From positions 496,001 to 560,000 of the forward strand of contig JAIXMP010000009.1 in the NCBI GenBank assembly GCA_025677815.1: a DNA stretch of 64,000 bases. The letters run 5' to 3'. A program made the position numbers and the translations under genes. Shown here one piece after another: positions 12,301-25,902 of the stretch (position 1 is the stretch's first letter; every line of letters starts with the position of its first letter). The stretch is from Phascolomyces articulosus (taxonomy: Eukaryota > Mucoromycota > Mucoromycetes > Mucorales > Lichtheimiaceae). A model generated the notes under the pieces. It worked only from the letters and a program-made list of their open reading frames with translations. It ran no database searches and was not told where the DNA came from.

Positions 12301-15300
12301 CTACTTATTCTATCACAATTACCAAAGCTAATGTATTTCAAACTGGCGGTGTTGTTGTTGTTTTAGAATACTTTACCATAGCCTCAATATGAACAGCACC
12401 TTTATGAAATGATAACTCAAGTCGTGCTTTTTTTTTTTCAATTTGTTCAAAGCGTACAAGATTGCTACTGATATTATATGAATATAAATTATTACCACAA
12501 ACTGAACACAACTTCCAATGGCCAAAACAAATTGACCTGCCACACTATCGGGTATGATGCAATACAAACAACGAATGTTTATAGCGTTGGATTAGAAAAT
12601 GCGCATATTCGGTCTGAAGGCGTTGAGCTGATAACGGATAATATTTGTAGACTAAAGGAATTATTGCAAATGACATCTATAAGTTCACAAGGGTTAGAAT
12701 AAAAATCATGCCAATAACTATGGATCATGTGTGCTGGCGTTCAGAACGAATGTCTTTATTAAGGCCAACGGGATTTGGAGACGTTGCTACTGATTTGTTT
12801 TTTTTTTTAAAAAAAAATACGTATTTATCTAATTTGTAATCTGGTCTGCTACGACCAATATTCTTCAGTCTATGATCATTTACATTCATCAAAGCTTTTT
12901 ACAGCCATGAAGCTACATGGATTTGGCAACAAAATATTTAGATTTAGGCGGTCAGAATTGCAAATGTCAAATGTAGAGTTCATGATGATCATTCAATTCT
13001 ATGCTTGTTGGTGGTGACGCTTTGTTATTATTGGCAAAATTCGAATCCTATTCTTCATACTTTTTCTCTTGTGATGTTGTCATTCTCCAATGCTTTCTTT
13101 AGAGAGCAGAAGGTTGTCCCTATTTCAATAACGACATGAAAAGTTGTAGTAAGCAGCGAGACAGGAGGTTTCTTTTTTATCAAGGATATCAGATGATGTT
13201 ATATTAACACGTGAACATTGAGTTACACCAGTATTGTATTAAATGTTGTATGAAAATCCTGTAATTTAAAAAGGAATGTTTCGCTCCATAAAATTCATAA
13301 TTGACAGAATATTGTATTTCGACGACAATGAGAAGTAATGATAGCACTGAACTCTTGGACTTCTACGTTATTTTATTCAAACAGGAAGCATCCTTGTGCC
13401 TCATGTTTGTTGCGGACTGTAGGATCATCCTGTATAATCCGAAAGCAATAAAAAAAATGCTTTTCGCCTTTGGATTGGTAATTTTTTCCTTTGACATTTG
13501 GTACCAGGATATACAGAGTGTGAGAGATTGTAACAAAAATGAAATTCCTATGTACCGTCAGAGAAGCCTTATGTTTTATATACACGGTGGACCACATTCA
13601 CTGATGTTGTTTGATAATGAGAATAATGATAAGTGATCAAATATACTATAAAATATCACAAGTAGCGGATGACCTTATGTATAGTATGGTATAGCATAGC
13701 ATAGCATAGCATAGCATAGTACACAGGACCACTGAAAGGAATTTTCGGCATACTTTTGGATAATGGAAAAAACAGAAGAATGTACGCTACGGATATCCCC
13801 ATAAAACAGTCTACCATAACAGATAATTGTATCACTTAGATGGATGATGATGTCAATGATGAATTGAAAAAAAAAGATTCATATGGCCACGTAAATGGAT
13901 ATTAATCATCATTCATTATGCACACGCGAGCATTATGTTAAGTTATAACCATTTCCACCAAAATAACCATTTTATATTCTTTTTCCGGGAAGTTATTTTT
14001 TTTCATGCACGGGGACAAAGGGAGAATATACGCATCATGAACCTAAAAATAATTATTTACAGAAAAAAAAACAATGAACACATTGATAAATTAAGAAACT
14101 GAGAAAACAACAAGGTCTTAGCCCAAAGGGACCATGTGGCTCATTCTTCTTTTTTTTTTTTTTTTTAACTCTGCCTGCGCGCCAAGTAAGCTATCATCAT
14201 CATGTACTTAGGCTTTGTTATGATAAACAAAGATGCACACTGTTTTTTTTTGTATGAAAAAAGATGCACACTGTAGGGAAAAACCAACAACTTGTTCCAA
14301 AAAAAGAAATGTTTCTATATCTACCCAGATTTATATGAATAGTTATATATATATACGTACAAAATAATAACAACCTCCTTAACTGATTGAAACTAGTAGC
14401 ATAGAATGGAATAGAGTAATGAACAATGTAAGTCAAACTATTTATTACAAGTTGTAGTAATAAAAGAACAAAAAAGTGGGACTAGTTTATTTTCAGTTTG
14501 TTTATATATTTATTATTATATTATTATTAAGATGATGACTACTGCGCCCGTTGTTTAATAATAATTATAAACCATGATGATCATGATGATGACTGAGAAC
14601 AAGATGAAACATGCGGTTTTCTTTTTATATACTAATACTACATAGTGAAGTTCATTTATAAATGAATAATTTTACTCCTTTTGTTTCTTTTTTTGAACGA
14701 TAAGACTATCATCGTAAAAATGACAAGAATAGGTTCTTTTTTTTAAGGGTCAAAAATAACCCTGTACTTTTTTATACATACGTATGTGCCAAGAAGAATA
14801 AATTAGGCTTGGAGATGGCATGAATAAGGGTTCGAGAACTTTTTATCATCATGATCAATGGTAAATATATATGAAATAAGCCATGCGCATGGTTTATTAT
14901 AAAAAGATGGATGTACTCCGCTTGAAAACAAGGGCTTATTATTAATAATAAAAGAAAGCGTTATACGTTATTTACGGATGACGAGTGTCCCGTTTCCGAA
15001 ACTTGAACACTTTTGCTAAATAATAAAAATAATAAAAATAAATAGGATTGTAAATTGCGATCGACCAGATGGTAGATACACAGAAACTTTTACCATCCAA
15101 TGACGACATGAGAAAAAAGGAAGATCGTCCTGTTCTTATGATTGTTGAAGAGAATGTGTGAATTACAGAAAAAAAAGATAGGTTAGTTTTGTTGACATGA
15201 AAATATTATTTATAATTCTAAAAATAAGAAGTTTGCCACCGTATAACTAGAATTAGAATTAGGAACACAAATATAACCTATGACTAAATTAGGTCTAGAC

Positions 15301-15525
15301 CAAGAGAAAAAAATAAATTTCGGTGTCATAATCCATTTTATTTGGTGAGACGTAGCGCTTGGCAAAACAGAGAAATGAGATCTACCAATCGGTGATAGAA
15401 AAAAAGGATCTACAGAGAAAAAAAAAAAGCTTGTGAAACTTGGAGTTTATATATAAAGAAAAATTAGAGCGTGCTTTTTTTTATTATTTTGCAGGTGGAA
15501 GTCTTCTTTTTCAAGTTTGGTCTCG
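9345..15525. other. Long gene-poor interval with decayed open frames
   Basis: About 6.2 kb with no gene I can support. The left edge (9345-9640) is the subtilase 1 promoter region. Short open frames at 12160-12341 (-), 12478-12702 (+) and 13301-13636 (+) have mixed composition but no recognised motif or consistent splice structure, so they may be eroded relics. Microsatellites include CAT/ATC repeats at about 9945-9970, CTG repeats at about 10622-10635, and a pentamer array at 13691. Long A/T homopolymers are frequent. Confidence 0.5.
13691..13719. repeat. Pentanucleotide tandem array (ATAGC)n
   Basis: Five perfect ATAGC units plus a partial sixth (ATAG), preceded by degenerate ATAGT/ATGGT units. 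A simple microsatellite in the gene-poor interval. Confidence 0.9.
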
Positions 15526-15665
15526 TTTTTCTTTTATATTTCTTTCTTTCTTTCTTCTTCTTCTTTAACCTCTCTTTCTTCCTCTTCCTCTTCTTCCTCC
15601 TCTCTCTTTTTCTTTTTCGTCGATCCCTTTTTCTTCCAATAATAATATCATCTTTTCCTTTTTCC
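15526..15665 (+). promoter_or_regulatory. CT-rich tract just upstream of the mannosyltransferase gene
   Basis: A strand-asymmetric pyrimidine run (CTTT, CTTC and TTCC units) ends about 45 bp before the ATG at 15712. CT-rich stretches at this position are common in fungal core promoters and 5' UTRs. Function here is inferred from position only. Confidence 0.45.
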
Positions 15666-15711
15666 CCCCTTATTTTTTAACACTTATAACATATATCATC
15701 GACGACAAATC

Positions 15712-17094
<1,383 letters not shown>

Positions 17095-18031
17095 ACAAAA
17101 CCACTTCTATTATTATTATACAACATCTTTATACACACACACACACAATTTATTATAATTATTCTTAATACTATTTAATATTTTCACTTTACAACTCAAC
17201 AGCAACTCACATTCACACCACATTTCTTATTTTTATTGCATCTCTCCCTTTCTTTCACAGAAACCCCTTCTTTTTTTTTTATCTTTTATCTCCTTTTCTT
17301 TGATTCTCCTTATTCCTCTTATCGTAATATTTCTGCATCTCTCTTTCTCTTTCTCTCATGTTTCAACTAGTGTACACCATATAATCTATTAACGATATGA
17401 AATTCTTTTACTTGTAAATTATAATAATCTCACATCAACATCCATCCATCTCCTTCTTTTCTCCCCCCTTCCTTCTCACAGCATGTTTTTTTTCTTTCTT
17501 TTTTATTATTATATATATGAAGATTTTTTTATAACAAAAAAAAAATAAAATAAAAAATAAAATGGACGTTTATTCTATGGACGTCATGATAGAATAATAA
17601 TACACTATAAGCAGAGTTTTTTTTTTTTTTTTGATTAATAGTTAGAGAGTTAAATAATGTAGATTCTGGGTTCAGGTTTGGATAGTATATATTTCACAAC
17701 AACAAAGGGGAGGGGAAGAGAGAAAGAGGGTATAAGTGTCAAATGTCATGTTAAAAGTAAGAATTTTGTTATCTGCGTGTGTATGTGTGTGTGTACATAT
17801 GTATGTGTTGGTTGCATTAGGCTCAGAAATGTGTTTTGTTCAAATTCAATGGTTTTAGGCTTTTTTCATAACAAGTATAACATTTTTTATTATATGCATA
17901 TATATAATGTTGAGAGAGTATGGACGAGAGTCTGTGAAAGAGAGAAAGAGAGAGCATGTGTGAGAGCGTGGGCGTTAGAGAATATATATATCTGTCAAAT
18001 ATGGGTGTGAGTTAAATTTTATATGGTTCAT
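17095..18031. other. Intergenic: convergent 3' flanks of the mannosyltransferase and eIF4B genes
   Basis: Both flanking genes end here. It contains (CA)n at about 17133-17147, long T and A runs, and GT/GA-rich sequence at about 17770-17990. No coding exon is supported. Confidence 0.6.
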
Positions 18032-20109
18032 TTACGGCTCCTGTCCGCTGCTACTGCTGCTTTCTACAGGTTGATCATCCAAAGTGGTCTTCTTCAACTT
18101 ATCTTCGACCTTTTTCAAAACACTTTCGGTATCTACAGGTTTAGCAGCACCGAAAGGATTAGGTTTGTTACTGGCTTGTTGATTCGAACCACCTGAGGAA
18201 GGCAAATCAGCACTACGAGGCTTCAAGTTCAAACGAGGACGTTCAGCAGGAGCATCTCGACCACCAAAACGATTATCACGTTTAGCAAAGGCACCACCGC
18301 TCCATGAATTATCACCACCACGACGATCATTGAATCCTCCTCCTTCACGACCACCACGACCACCACGGAATCCACCTTCACGGTTACCACCACGTCGTTC
18401 AGGTAATTCTACAGGTGTTTCACGACGCCATGAAGAGACATCGGTACGGTCAGGTTGACGAGGGGCACGTTCAGGACGTTCCTTGGCTAAATATGCAAAA
18501 TTTGGATTCGTTAGTGAATTATGTATGGCATTCAATCCATGTATATGTGATCCACCAGCTGCTGCACATTTACACAACAACAACAACAACAACAACAAAC
18601 ATTTCCCCTGTCTCTCCATCCCACTCCTTTTTCTCTCTCTCCGTAAACAGTGGTACACTTACGGGGTTCAGCAACATTGACACGAATAGTACGGCCTTGA
18701 AGAGACTAGAATCGTTTGAAAAAAAAAAAAACGAAAGTTCGGAGTGAATTTGTTAAAAAGAAAGCCACCTATCATCTATTTTTTCCCCTTAAAAAATAAT
18801 CACCCTGTAAAAAATACACATTTTACACAAACTACTACAACACACACTTCCTCTCTCTTCTCTCTCTCTTTTTCTCATTTCCAATCTCTGTCTCCAAATG
18901 GATATTTACTTCGCCTGTCAATTCCAAAGCGCCCTTGAGTGATTCCAAATCCTCAAATTCAACATAACCAAAACCCTTGGATCGTTCATCGCGATCACGA
19001 AGAATACGAATGTTAGCAATCTATATATATGGAAATGAATGGATGTTTAGTTTTTATCAGATGGTTGGTTGGTTGCTGTAGTGGTGATGGTGGTGATAGT
19101 AGTACTATTTATGCACTATTCTCATCATTAGGATCATCAAAAAAAACTATGGAGTTGTTGAGAAAGAATCTCCTCTCACCTTCATCTGTCCAAAAAAGTC
19201 AGCCAAATCATCTTCGTTGGCATCAAACGAAAGGTTAGCAATATGAGCTGTAAATGGAGGTTCTGTTGGTAATTCAACAGGAGCACGTGCAGTAAAACGA
19301 TCAGGACGAGGTGCCGAGAATCGTTCACGTCGTTCAAAACCGCCTTCACTACCACCACGGTCTCCACCTCGAGCAGGTCCTCTGGGAAGTTCAAAATCAC
19401 GATCACGACCTTTTTTTTTTAAAAAAAAAATAGAGTATATCTATTGAGTCTTTCTCTCTTTCTATTTGCTTCTTTTTTTTTTAAGAAAAGACAATTAGTA
19501 TTTTACCAAAACGATCGCCACCGCGAGAGCCAAATCCATCATCTTCCTTGACTACATTATTATTATTTCAAATATATTAATCATTCGTTATTTTCTCCCG
19601 CGTTTTCTCTATATAAATTCTCTCTCTCTCTTTCTTTTTAATTTTGTTGGTTGCTAACCTGCAGCTGTATTATAACAAAATGATATATTGAAAAAAAAAT
19701 TGGGTTAACACACACAAAAAAAACGACAACTCTATACTTAGTTACAAATTCTAATAAATGACCACTTACGAGCAGAAGGAAGACTGGCCATTTCGTCAGC
19801 CCAGGATCCGGAGCCGTCTAATTCATTTTATTTATTTATTTATTCAGTTCGAAATGAAATAATAAAAGGTTGTAAGATTCAAAAAAAAAAGAGTTTTTTT
19901 TTTCTCGGCTTATTTTTCAGTCTTTTGGGGGTAGTTTATTATGAAACTTACTATCGTCCGCCAAAAAGTCGGACAACGACATCTTTTGTGCTTTCTTCTT
20001 GCCAGCTAAGAATGAATTTCATGGAAAGAGCATTAGATAGAGGAAATAGGAAAAGGGGAGTGGTGTGTCATTTTCTATAAATCCCCATTTGAAAAAAACA
20101 CTTACACAT
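18032..20109 (-). CDS. Translation initiation factor eIF4B homologue (Tif3/Sce3 type)
   Basis: eIF4B stimulates the eIF4A helicase during mRNA scanning in the cytosol. Exons: 20106-20109 (coding part only ATG T), 19952-20005, 19770-19817, a possible 6-nt exon 19659-19664, 19507-19551, 19180-19409, 18910-19020, 18663-18705 and 18032-18486, giving 331 aa (329 without the 6-nt exon). The N-terminus SGKKKAQKMSLSDFLADD followed by GSWADEMASLP matches the fungal eIF4B leader. One RRM follows, with RNP2 FTAHIANLSF and RNP1 RSKGFGYVEFE, ending GRTIRVNVAEP. After that come Arg/Gly/Asp-rich repeats (GGFRGGRGGREGGGF) and an acidic, Ser-rich tail. Starting at the downstream ATG at 19986 would lose the conserved basic leader, so the split start codon exon is preferred. 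Intron 8 (18487-18662) carries a CAA-repeat. Confidence 0.9.
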
Positions 20110-22659
20110 TGTTATATACAGAGAAAGAACAAAAGTTTAGTCGCCAAAATTTTTTTATTTGAGTTGGCGAGCAGCTCGTCACAAAAAAATTCCTCGGATT
20201 CAAGCGTCCTAACACTTTTTTTTTCTGTGCTTGGAAGATTTGTTACTTGATATTTTGTGTTGCCTGTGTATTACTGCAGCAACAAACTAACTTTAAAATC
20301 CACTAGTGTATATAAGATTCATCTTCGAAAAGAATGGGGATGGGGTTACTCTTTTATAGATCATCCATTTCATCCAACCTTTCTCTCTCTTTTCTATAAC
20401 AACAACTTTTTTTTATTATTCAAAACCGAGTTGTTTTAAAACAGTAGGTTTTTGCTACTGATGCTGCGGGGAAAAACGAGTTGGCAAGGTCCGAGTTTTA
20501 AGGTTATATATATTTGCGAATGAATGAGTGTGGGCACACTATATACTCTGTTTTTTTCTCTCTTCCTCATTGACGGATCGCTTCCATTCGACCCTAGAGA
20601 CTGGTAGATCGCGAATGTCCTTATTCCGTCCATTTTTACCGCCATTAGTATCTAATTCAAGTTGAATAACCAGAGAGAGAAAAATGAAGGACTGATTATA
20701 TTTGGTAGGTATACTTATCAACAAAGAGATTATTTCAGTGGTCAAGCTTTTTGGACTCTTTTTTATCCATGAAAGGTTTACTGGAAAGGCTGTAGTAGAC
20801 TATGGAATGTTATAGGACAAACAATGTTTTGAATGATGTTCAATAAAAAGTCATATATTATTCCTTGATTGGACTTTAATGTACATAATGTGCTAAGACA
20901 TGAAAGGAAAAGTCATCCCTGTCTTATCAATTTGAACTATATACACTTGGAGAATTGCTCGCTTCCACATAGGATATATTAAATATTTGTCTATCCAAAA
21001 TAAAAAGCGCAACAGAATACTAAGAATCATCGAATCTTATGTGTTTCCATCACCCAAGCAATAGGGTATATACATTGGGACCTGGTTTTCAACCCAGGCT
21101 CCTTTTCATTTCTGCGTTTGTTGCTCAAAAAGCAACAGCCATTTTTCATCAATAGCATAAAAAGATAATTTTGTCTGTAATATGCCTCTTTTTTATATAT
21201 TATTTTATAACATGTCTACTATAAACAAGTCTTCGCTTCAACAAATTTCTTATAAGAAATCATCACACTCAATTGTGCATAATTCTCTTCCCTTCCAGCT
21301 GATATAATATCCATCATCAGTAGTTCCAATGATATAGATATATGCCAAGAGCCCCCGACATTTTCCTAACTCTATAAACATGGATCTAGTGCCTTCTGGC
21401 GTAAAAGAATGTGGGTACCTGAATTTAACTAGATTATATTTTTTTCATTACATATCCAACGGTTGACAATGGTGTTATTGTGGTTGTGAAAAACTTTTTA
21501 GAATCGGTCGAGAACCCTTCCTGCTACAAATTCGTTGAACAACATCCTGAATATATGGCAATTCAAAGCACTTTCATCGACAGTATTGAAGACAGAGGCT
21601 CTCATGTCGCTGCAAGAGAAAACAACGATGTCAAATTGGTTTATACCTCCATAGGAATATATAATAAATACAAATAAAAAAATGCCGTACTATAACTTAT
21701 AAGTAGACAAAAAGTCAGAAACCATGTAATTGAAATGGTGTATTGAACCTCATAGGATTTTAAAAAAAGGGCTCACTTCCATTCCCACTGGCAACTACAA
21801 GTTCCATCATGTCCTCAGATATATGGAACTTGAAACATTGAATAACTACTCCACCGATATCAATGATTGGAAAGATGATACATTAGGTATGATTTAAAAA
21901 AGTATCAGGGAGAGAATTCTAAAATATAGGATTATGAATACGATTTATAAATGCTTTCATCTGATTTAGCTCTTTTTTACAAGCGCTTTCATTGGTGGAT
22001 GGAATGGATTTTTAAGTCAGCAAGGAATGAGTGTTTCTATATTATTTTACATTGGAGTTATATAATTTATAGTTACATTTCAGACAATGATACGTAACTA
22101 AATAAATCTGCCTCCACCAAACATTATGTCTATGGAAACAGGTCTTCTTGTCACTTTTGTTAAACCTGATATCCCACATTACTTATCCAAGTATTGAGCA
22201 ATGCATTACTGTATCATTGACATCATAATAGAATACTTCAATAAATCTATTGTTTTATTAATAGAACTATATACTAGTTTACATGCATGCATAAAAATGC
22301 AAACGCTTACACTCATGGTGATATTTCTGCTTGCATTAAAGTGCATATAAGCTACATTCCTATTTAGATACCGCATATAAAAATATCCGTGCGGATACGT
22401 AAAAAAATATGGTAATAATACATTTTCTTTTTTACCCACAACCCAATAAAGTCATTACCCAAAGAAAAGTGATAGATGGATAGATATACATACTTTATTA
22501 TAAATATGTTCAAATATCAAACAGAAAATAAAGAAAACTTTGTACAAAAGAATAGAAATAAAACATTACGTAGTTATTAAAAATCACTCATGTTCTATGT
22601 GTGGTATTTTATGGTATTTTTTTTTTACATGGTACTATATATAACGAGGGGGAGAAAGA
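20110..22659. other. Intergenic: eIF4B promoter and a decayed stretch
   Basis: 20110-20450 is the probable eIF4B 5' UTR and promoter. From 20800 to 22200 the sequence is AT-rich with a few open stretches (see separate entry). 22450-22659 is the subtilase 2 3' flank. No intact gene is supported. Confidence 0.55.
21470..21895 (+). pseudogene. Possible coding relic of unknown family
   Basis: Two short stretches read like protein on the plus strand. One at about 21470-21677 contains FLESVENPSCYKFVEQHPEY and FIDSIEDRGSHVAARENND, then meets a stop. One at about 21770-21890 contains SIPTGNYKFHHVLRYMELE and DINDWKDDTLG, followed by a GT donor-like site. The second faintly resembles the terminal P-x-G-x-Y...DW block of the flanking subtilase Fn3-like domains, but the match is too weak for a claim. 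No start codon, splice pattern or conserved motif allows a gene model. It could also be chance open sequence. Confidence 0.22.
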
Positions 22660-25600
22660 TTATTTTTTAATTTCAAAAATACAAGAACGCCACGTTTCCC
22701 AATCCTGCTTCATATTTGGATCACCAAATAATTTCAGTCCTTGGAAATCAATACGATAACGATGACCAGGAGTCACTTGGATGGTATCATTAGGATGAGG
22801 AGGAAACAAATAATTTGGATCCACGGAAGGTTGTTTTTCGTAATACGTGCCATCCCATGGAAAACTCAACATGCCAAAATTCAAATCGGTATGTGCCATT
22901 GTACTTAACAATGGGAAAGCATAGCCAACGTGCTTATTGGTGTGGGTCACATCGTAGAGTGGAGTGGAAATATGTTTGGTGCCCATTCGTAAAAAGAAGC
23001 CAATTAAAGGGAAAGTGTCTGGGTCTTCCAAGTCAATGGTAAAAGTATCATCAGTGGTATAGACTTGAGTCGCATTGATATCTACCACGAGTGGGCCACC
23101 TTCAGCAAATACAGGTAGTTCCTTTTGATTGCCAACAACTCCCATATAGGGCACTGTGATATCTTTGGTTTGTTGTGGGGCCAAACTCTTGAATTGAATA
23201 AAACCACCATACATGATATGCTCCTTGGGATTGGTCTTGGGTGGGATGATGGAGGCGGAAATAGTGGTTGTTTCACCAGGGGAAAGTTTGAATGTCTTTT
23301 TAGAGAAACGTAATCGGGCTGAGTCGGTGTTGCTGTAATGGGCAGGAATGGATAGGATGTAGTCGGCCGAGGAGTTGAATGGTACAACGGAGACACTAAC
23401 ACTGTTGATCATTTCGTAAGAAACAATCTCACGGCCTGTGTTTCTTACAGTAAATGTATGGGTTTTTTGCAAATGGGCTGTGTCGTTGAAACTAATGCTG
23501 CCTGGAGACACGTGGACGGGCTCCATGATAGAATCGTATACTAAATAACACAATAAACAGAAAAATGTTAGGTTAATATCACCAATCACGACGTATAGCA
23601 GTACCAACAACAATAATAGGAGGTGTCGTACTTACATTGAATAAGACCAGCTCCTTGATGAAGAGGTGAATCCAATCCATCATCTTCATAAGGAGAAATG
23701 GGTGCTTGATGAGCATAATTCTGATATCGTTCCAAAATATCCACATTAGAATATTCAGAAGCATGGCCACCCAAATGTTGAAGAAAGAGAGCAGTTGCGC
23801 CAGCGACGTAAGGGCAAGCCATTGAAGTACCACTCATGGTAGCCCAAGCACCCAAAACACCAGGCACCGTAGAATACACATTGCCACCCACACCACCGAT
23901 ATCTGGCTTCAAATGGTTTTCATAGGTAGGACCGATGGAGGAGAAATAACTAGCCAAACTACCTGTTTCTTCATCAGCCCAAACCACGTCCTTGTTACTA
24001 AAAGTAAGACGAATGGCATGCTTAGAAGATTCATCCAAGGCTTGCAACAAGGTCTTGCCAGTTTGTGTGCCCACATGAGCAATAGGGATTTCGACACCTT
24101 CCACGACATAAAAGTTACGGGGTTGAATATAATCGTAGGAAGTAGAATAGAACACAACACCAATGGCACCTGCGGCTGTTAAGTTTCTGGTTTTATCCCC
24201 TGGATCACATCCTTTGACTTGAACTAAAGCTAAATTTCCTTTGACGTGTTCAGGAATTAAGGTTTCATTGCATGCGTCTCCAACATTGAGTTCACCTGTC
24301 ACTAATTCACCGTCAGGCATTTTTTCGGTTTGTAATAACCGGGCTGGGACATATGCTAATATTTCATTACATTTTACCAAATGTTAATAAAGAACAATAA
24401 TATGCAGTTTTTATTTTTTCTGAAAAAATAAAAAATAAACATACCATAAGTTTCAGAGCTTCCTTTTATTTGGAATTCCCTGGCAAGATAATAATCACTA
24501 TTAAATGAAGAGACAGAAATGATTTCTGATCCAGTAGATGGTGAACTCACAGTAAATGCACCATCTAATCCTGCATTACCAGCAGCAATAATTACTGCAA
24601 GTAAAAAAAAAAATTAATGATTTTGTTGTATTACAAAAGTTATTGTTTTTATCACTTGAGAATAGTTATTGTTGTATGTATATGTTACCTTTTGTTCCAT
24701 TAGCAGCAATGCGATTGAAAATATTAGCAGAAAATGTTGAACTCCAAGCATTGTTTTCACCAAGACTTAAAGAAAGAATATCAACACCAACATCGATGGC
24801 ATCCAATGCACCTTGAATAATATATTCATCCGTTGTGGATGGGCCGCAACTAAAGACACGCCACATGCCCAAAGTAGCATCAGGTGCAACACCTGTAAAA
24901 TTCTATATAAACGAAAATGGACTTTGATTAATTCAATCATGCTATTGTGAGTAAAACTATAAAAAAGTGTGTGCTGACTCTTTTTTTACCTCTGCTTTAC
25001 CAGCAATAATACCAGCCACATGCGTACCGTGGCCTGAAATGGTAGAAATATTACAAGAATCCATTGGATCATTATCAGGGGAAGGCACAGAATCAGGATG
25101 AAAATCAAAATCGTCACCGACTAAATCACGACCATAGCGTACTTTATAACCTTCACCAAATCCGCCACCCAAGGCAGGGTGGTTGTAATCAATGCCTATA
25201 ATAGAAATTTCGTCATGATCATACGTCATCAGTCTCATTCATTTTTTTCTGGTAGAAAATGACGGATTCTATTTATATGTCTATATTTATATTGTTGTTT
25301 GACTACTACTTACCCGTATCCAAAATACCAACGACAATACCTTCACCCGTAAGATTCAATTCTCGATGCACTCGATCTACTTGTGTTTGAATATGAGGAG
25401 AAAGTAACATGGCATGTTCTACAGGACCGTTGTTGCTGTAGGATGATGAGAATGCTTGAGGACGTGGAATAGCGTGCACGGGATAAACGTTAGAAACTCC
25501 CATAAAATTGGAAGCAGTATTCATAATCGTGTTATGGAGTTGACCATTTTGTGGATGTTGATCCCCCTTGATATAAATACTTGCGGCATGGACGAAGGGA

Positions 25601-25902
25601 TGATCAAAGACATGACCCGTAGATAATTCAACATCGTTAAATTCAGATTGGAGGTGTTGAATCAATGCATCAAGATGTGTATTAACATTGGTAGTAGAAT
25701 CACCAAATTCAACAATCATTCGGCCAGGTAATTTTTGAATCATTGGATGATACTGACCAGAGATTTCATCATGCTGTTGTCGTCGTACGAATTTGTTTCT
25801 AACGGCTGCTGTCAATGTAGATTCTGCCTTACTGCCCTGAAGGAGCAGTAGTTGAAGAAGAATAGTAAATAGTAATAAATATTGATACGAGTGTAGAATC
25901 AT
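22660..25902 (-). CDS. Secreted subtilisin-like serine protease 2 (paralogue of subtilase 1)
   Basis: Six exons: 25314-25902, 24990-25195, 24689-24902, 24445-24594, 23636-24355 and 22660-23540, giving 919 aa. Domain order is the same as in paralogue 1: signal peptide (MILHSYQYLLLFTILLQLLL), I9-like propeptide, catalytic Asp195 in GIVVGILDTG, His in SGHGTHVAGIIAGKAE, oxyanion Asn in VIIAAGNAG, a PA insert, catalytic Ser in SGTSMACPYVAG, then the Fn3-like C-terminal region (SFNDTAHLQKTHTFTV) ending in DWETWRSCIFEI. The first exon (589 nt) and the exon with the oxyanion Asn (150 nt) have exactly the same lengths as in paralogue 1, as expected for a duplication. Predicted to be an extracellular or wall-associated protease. 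GTSMACP has a Cys next to the active site where the paralogue has Ala. Confidence 0.95.

Noticed and set aside
21080..21105. CCTGG...CCAGG hairpin resembling a tRNA T-arm
   Set aside because: The loop is not a GTTCRA-type T-loop and no D-arm or anticodon arm lies upstream.
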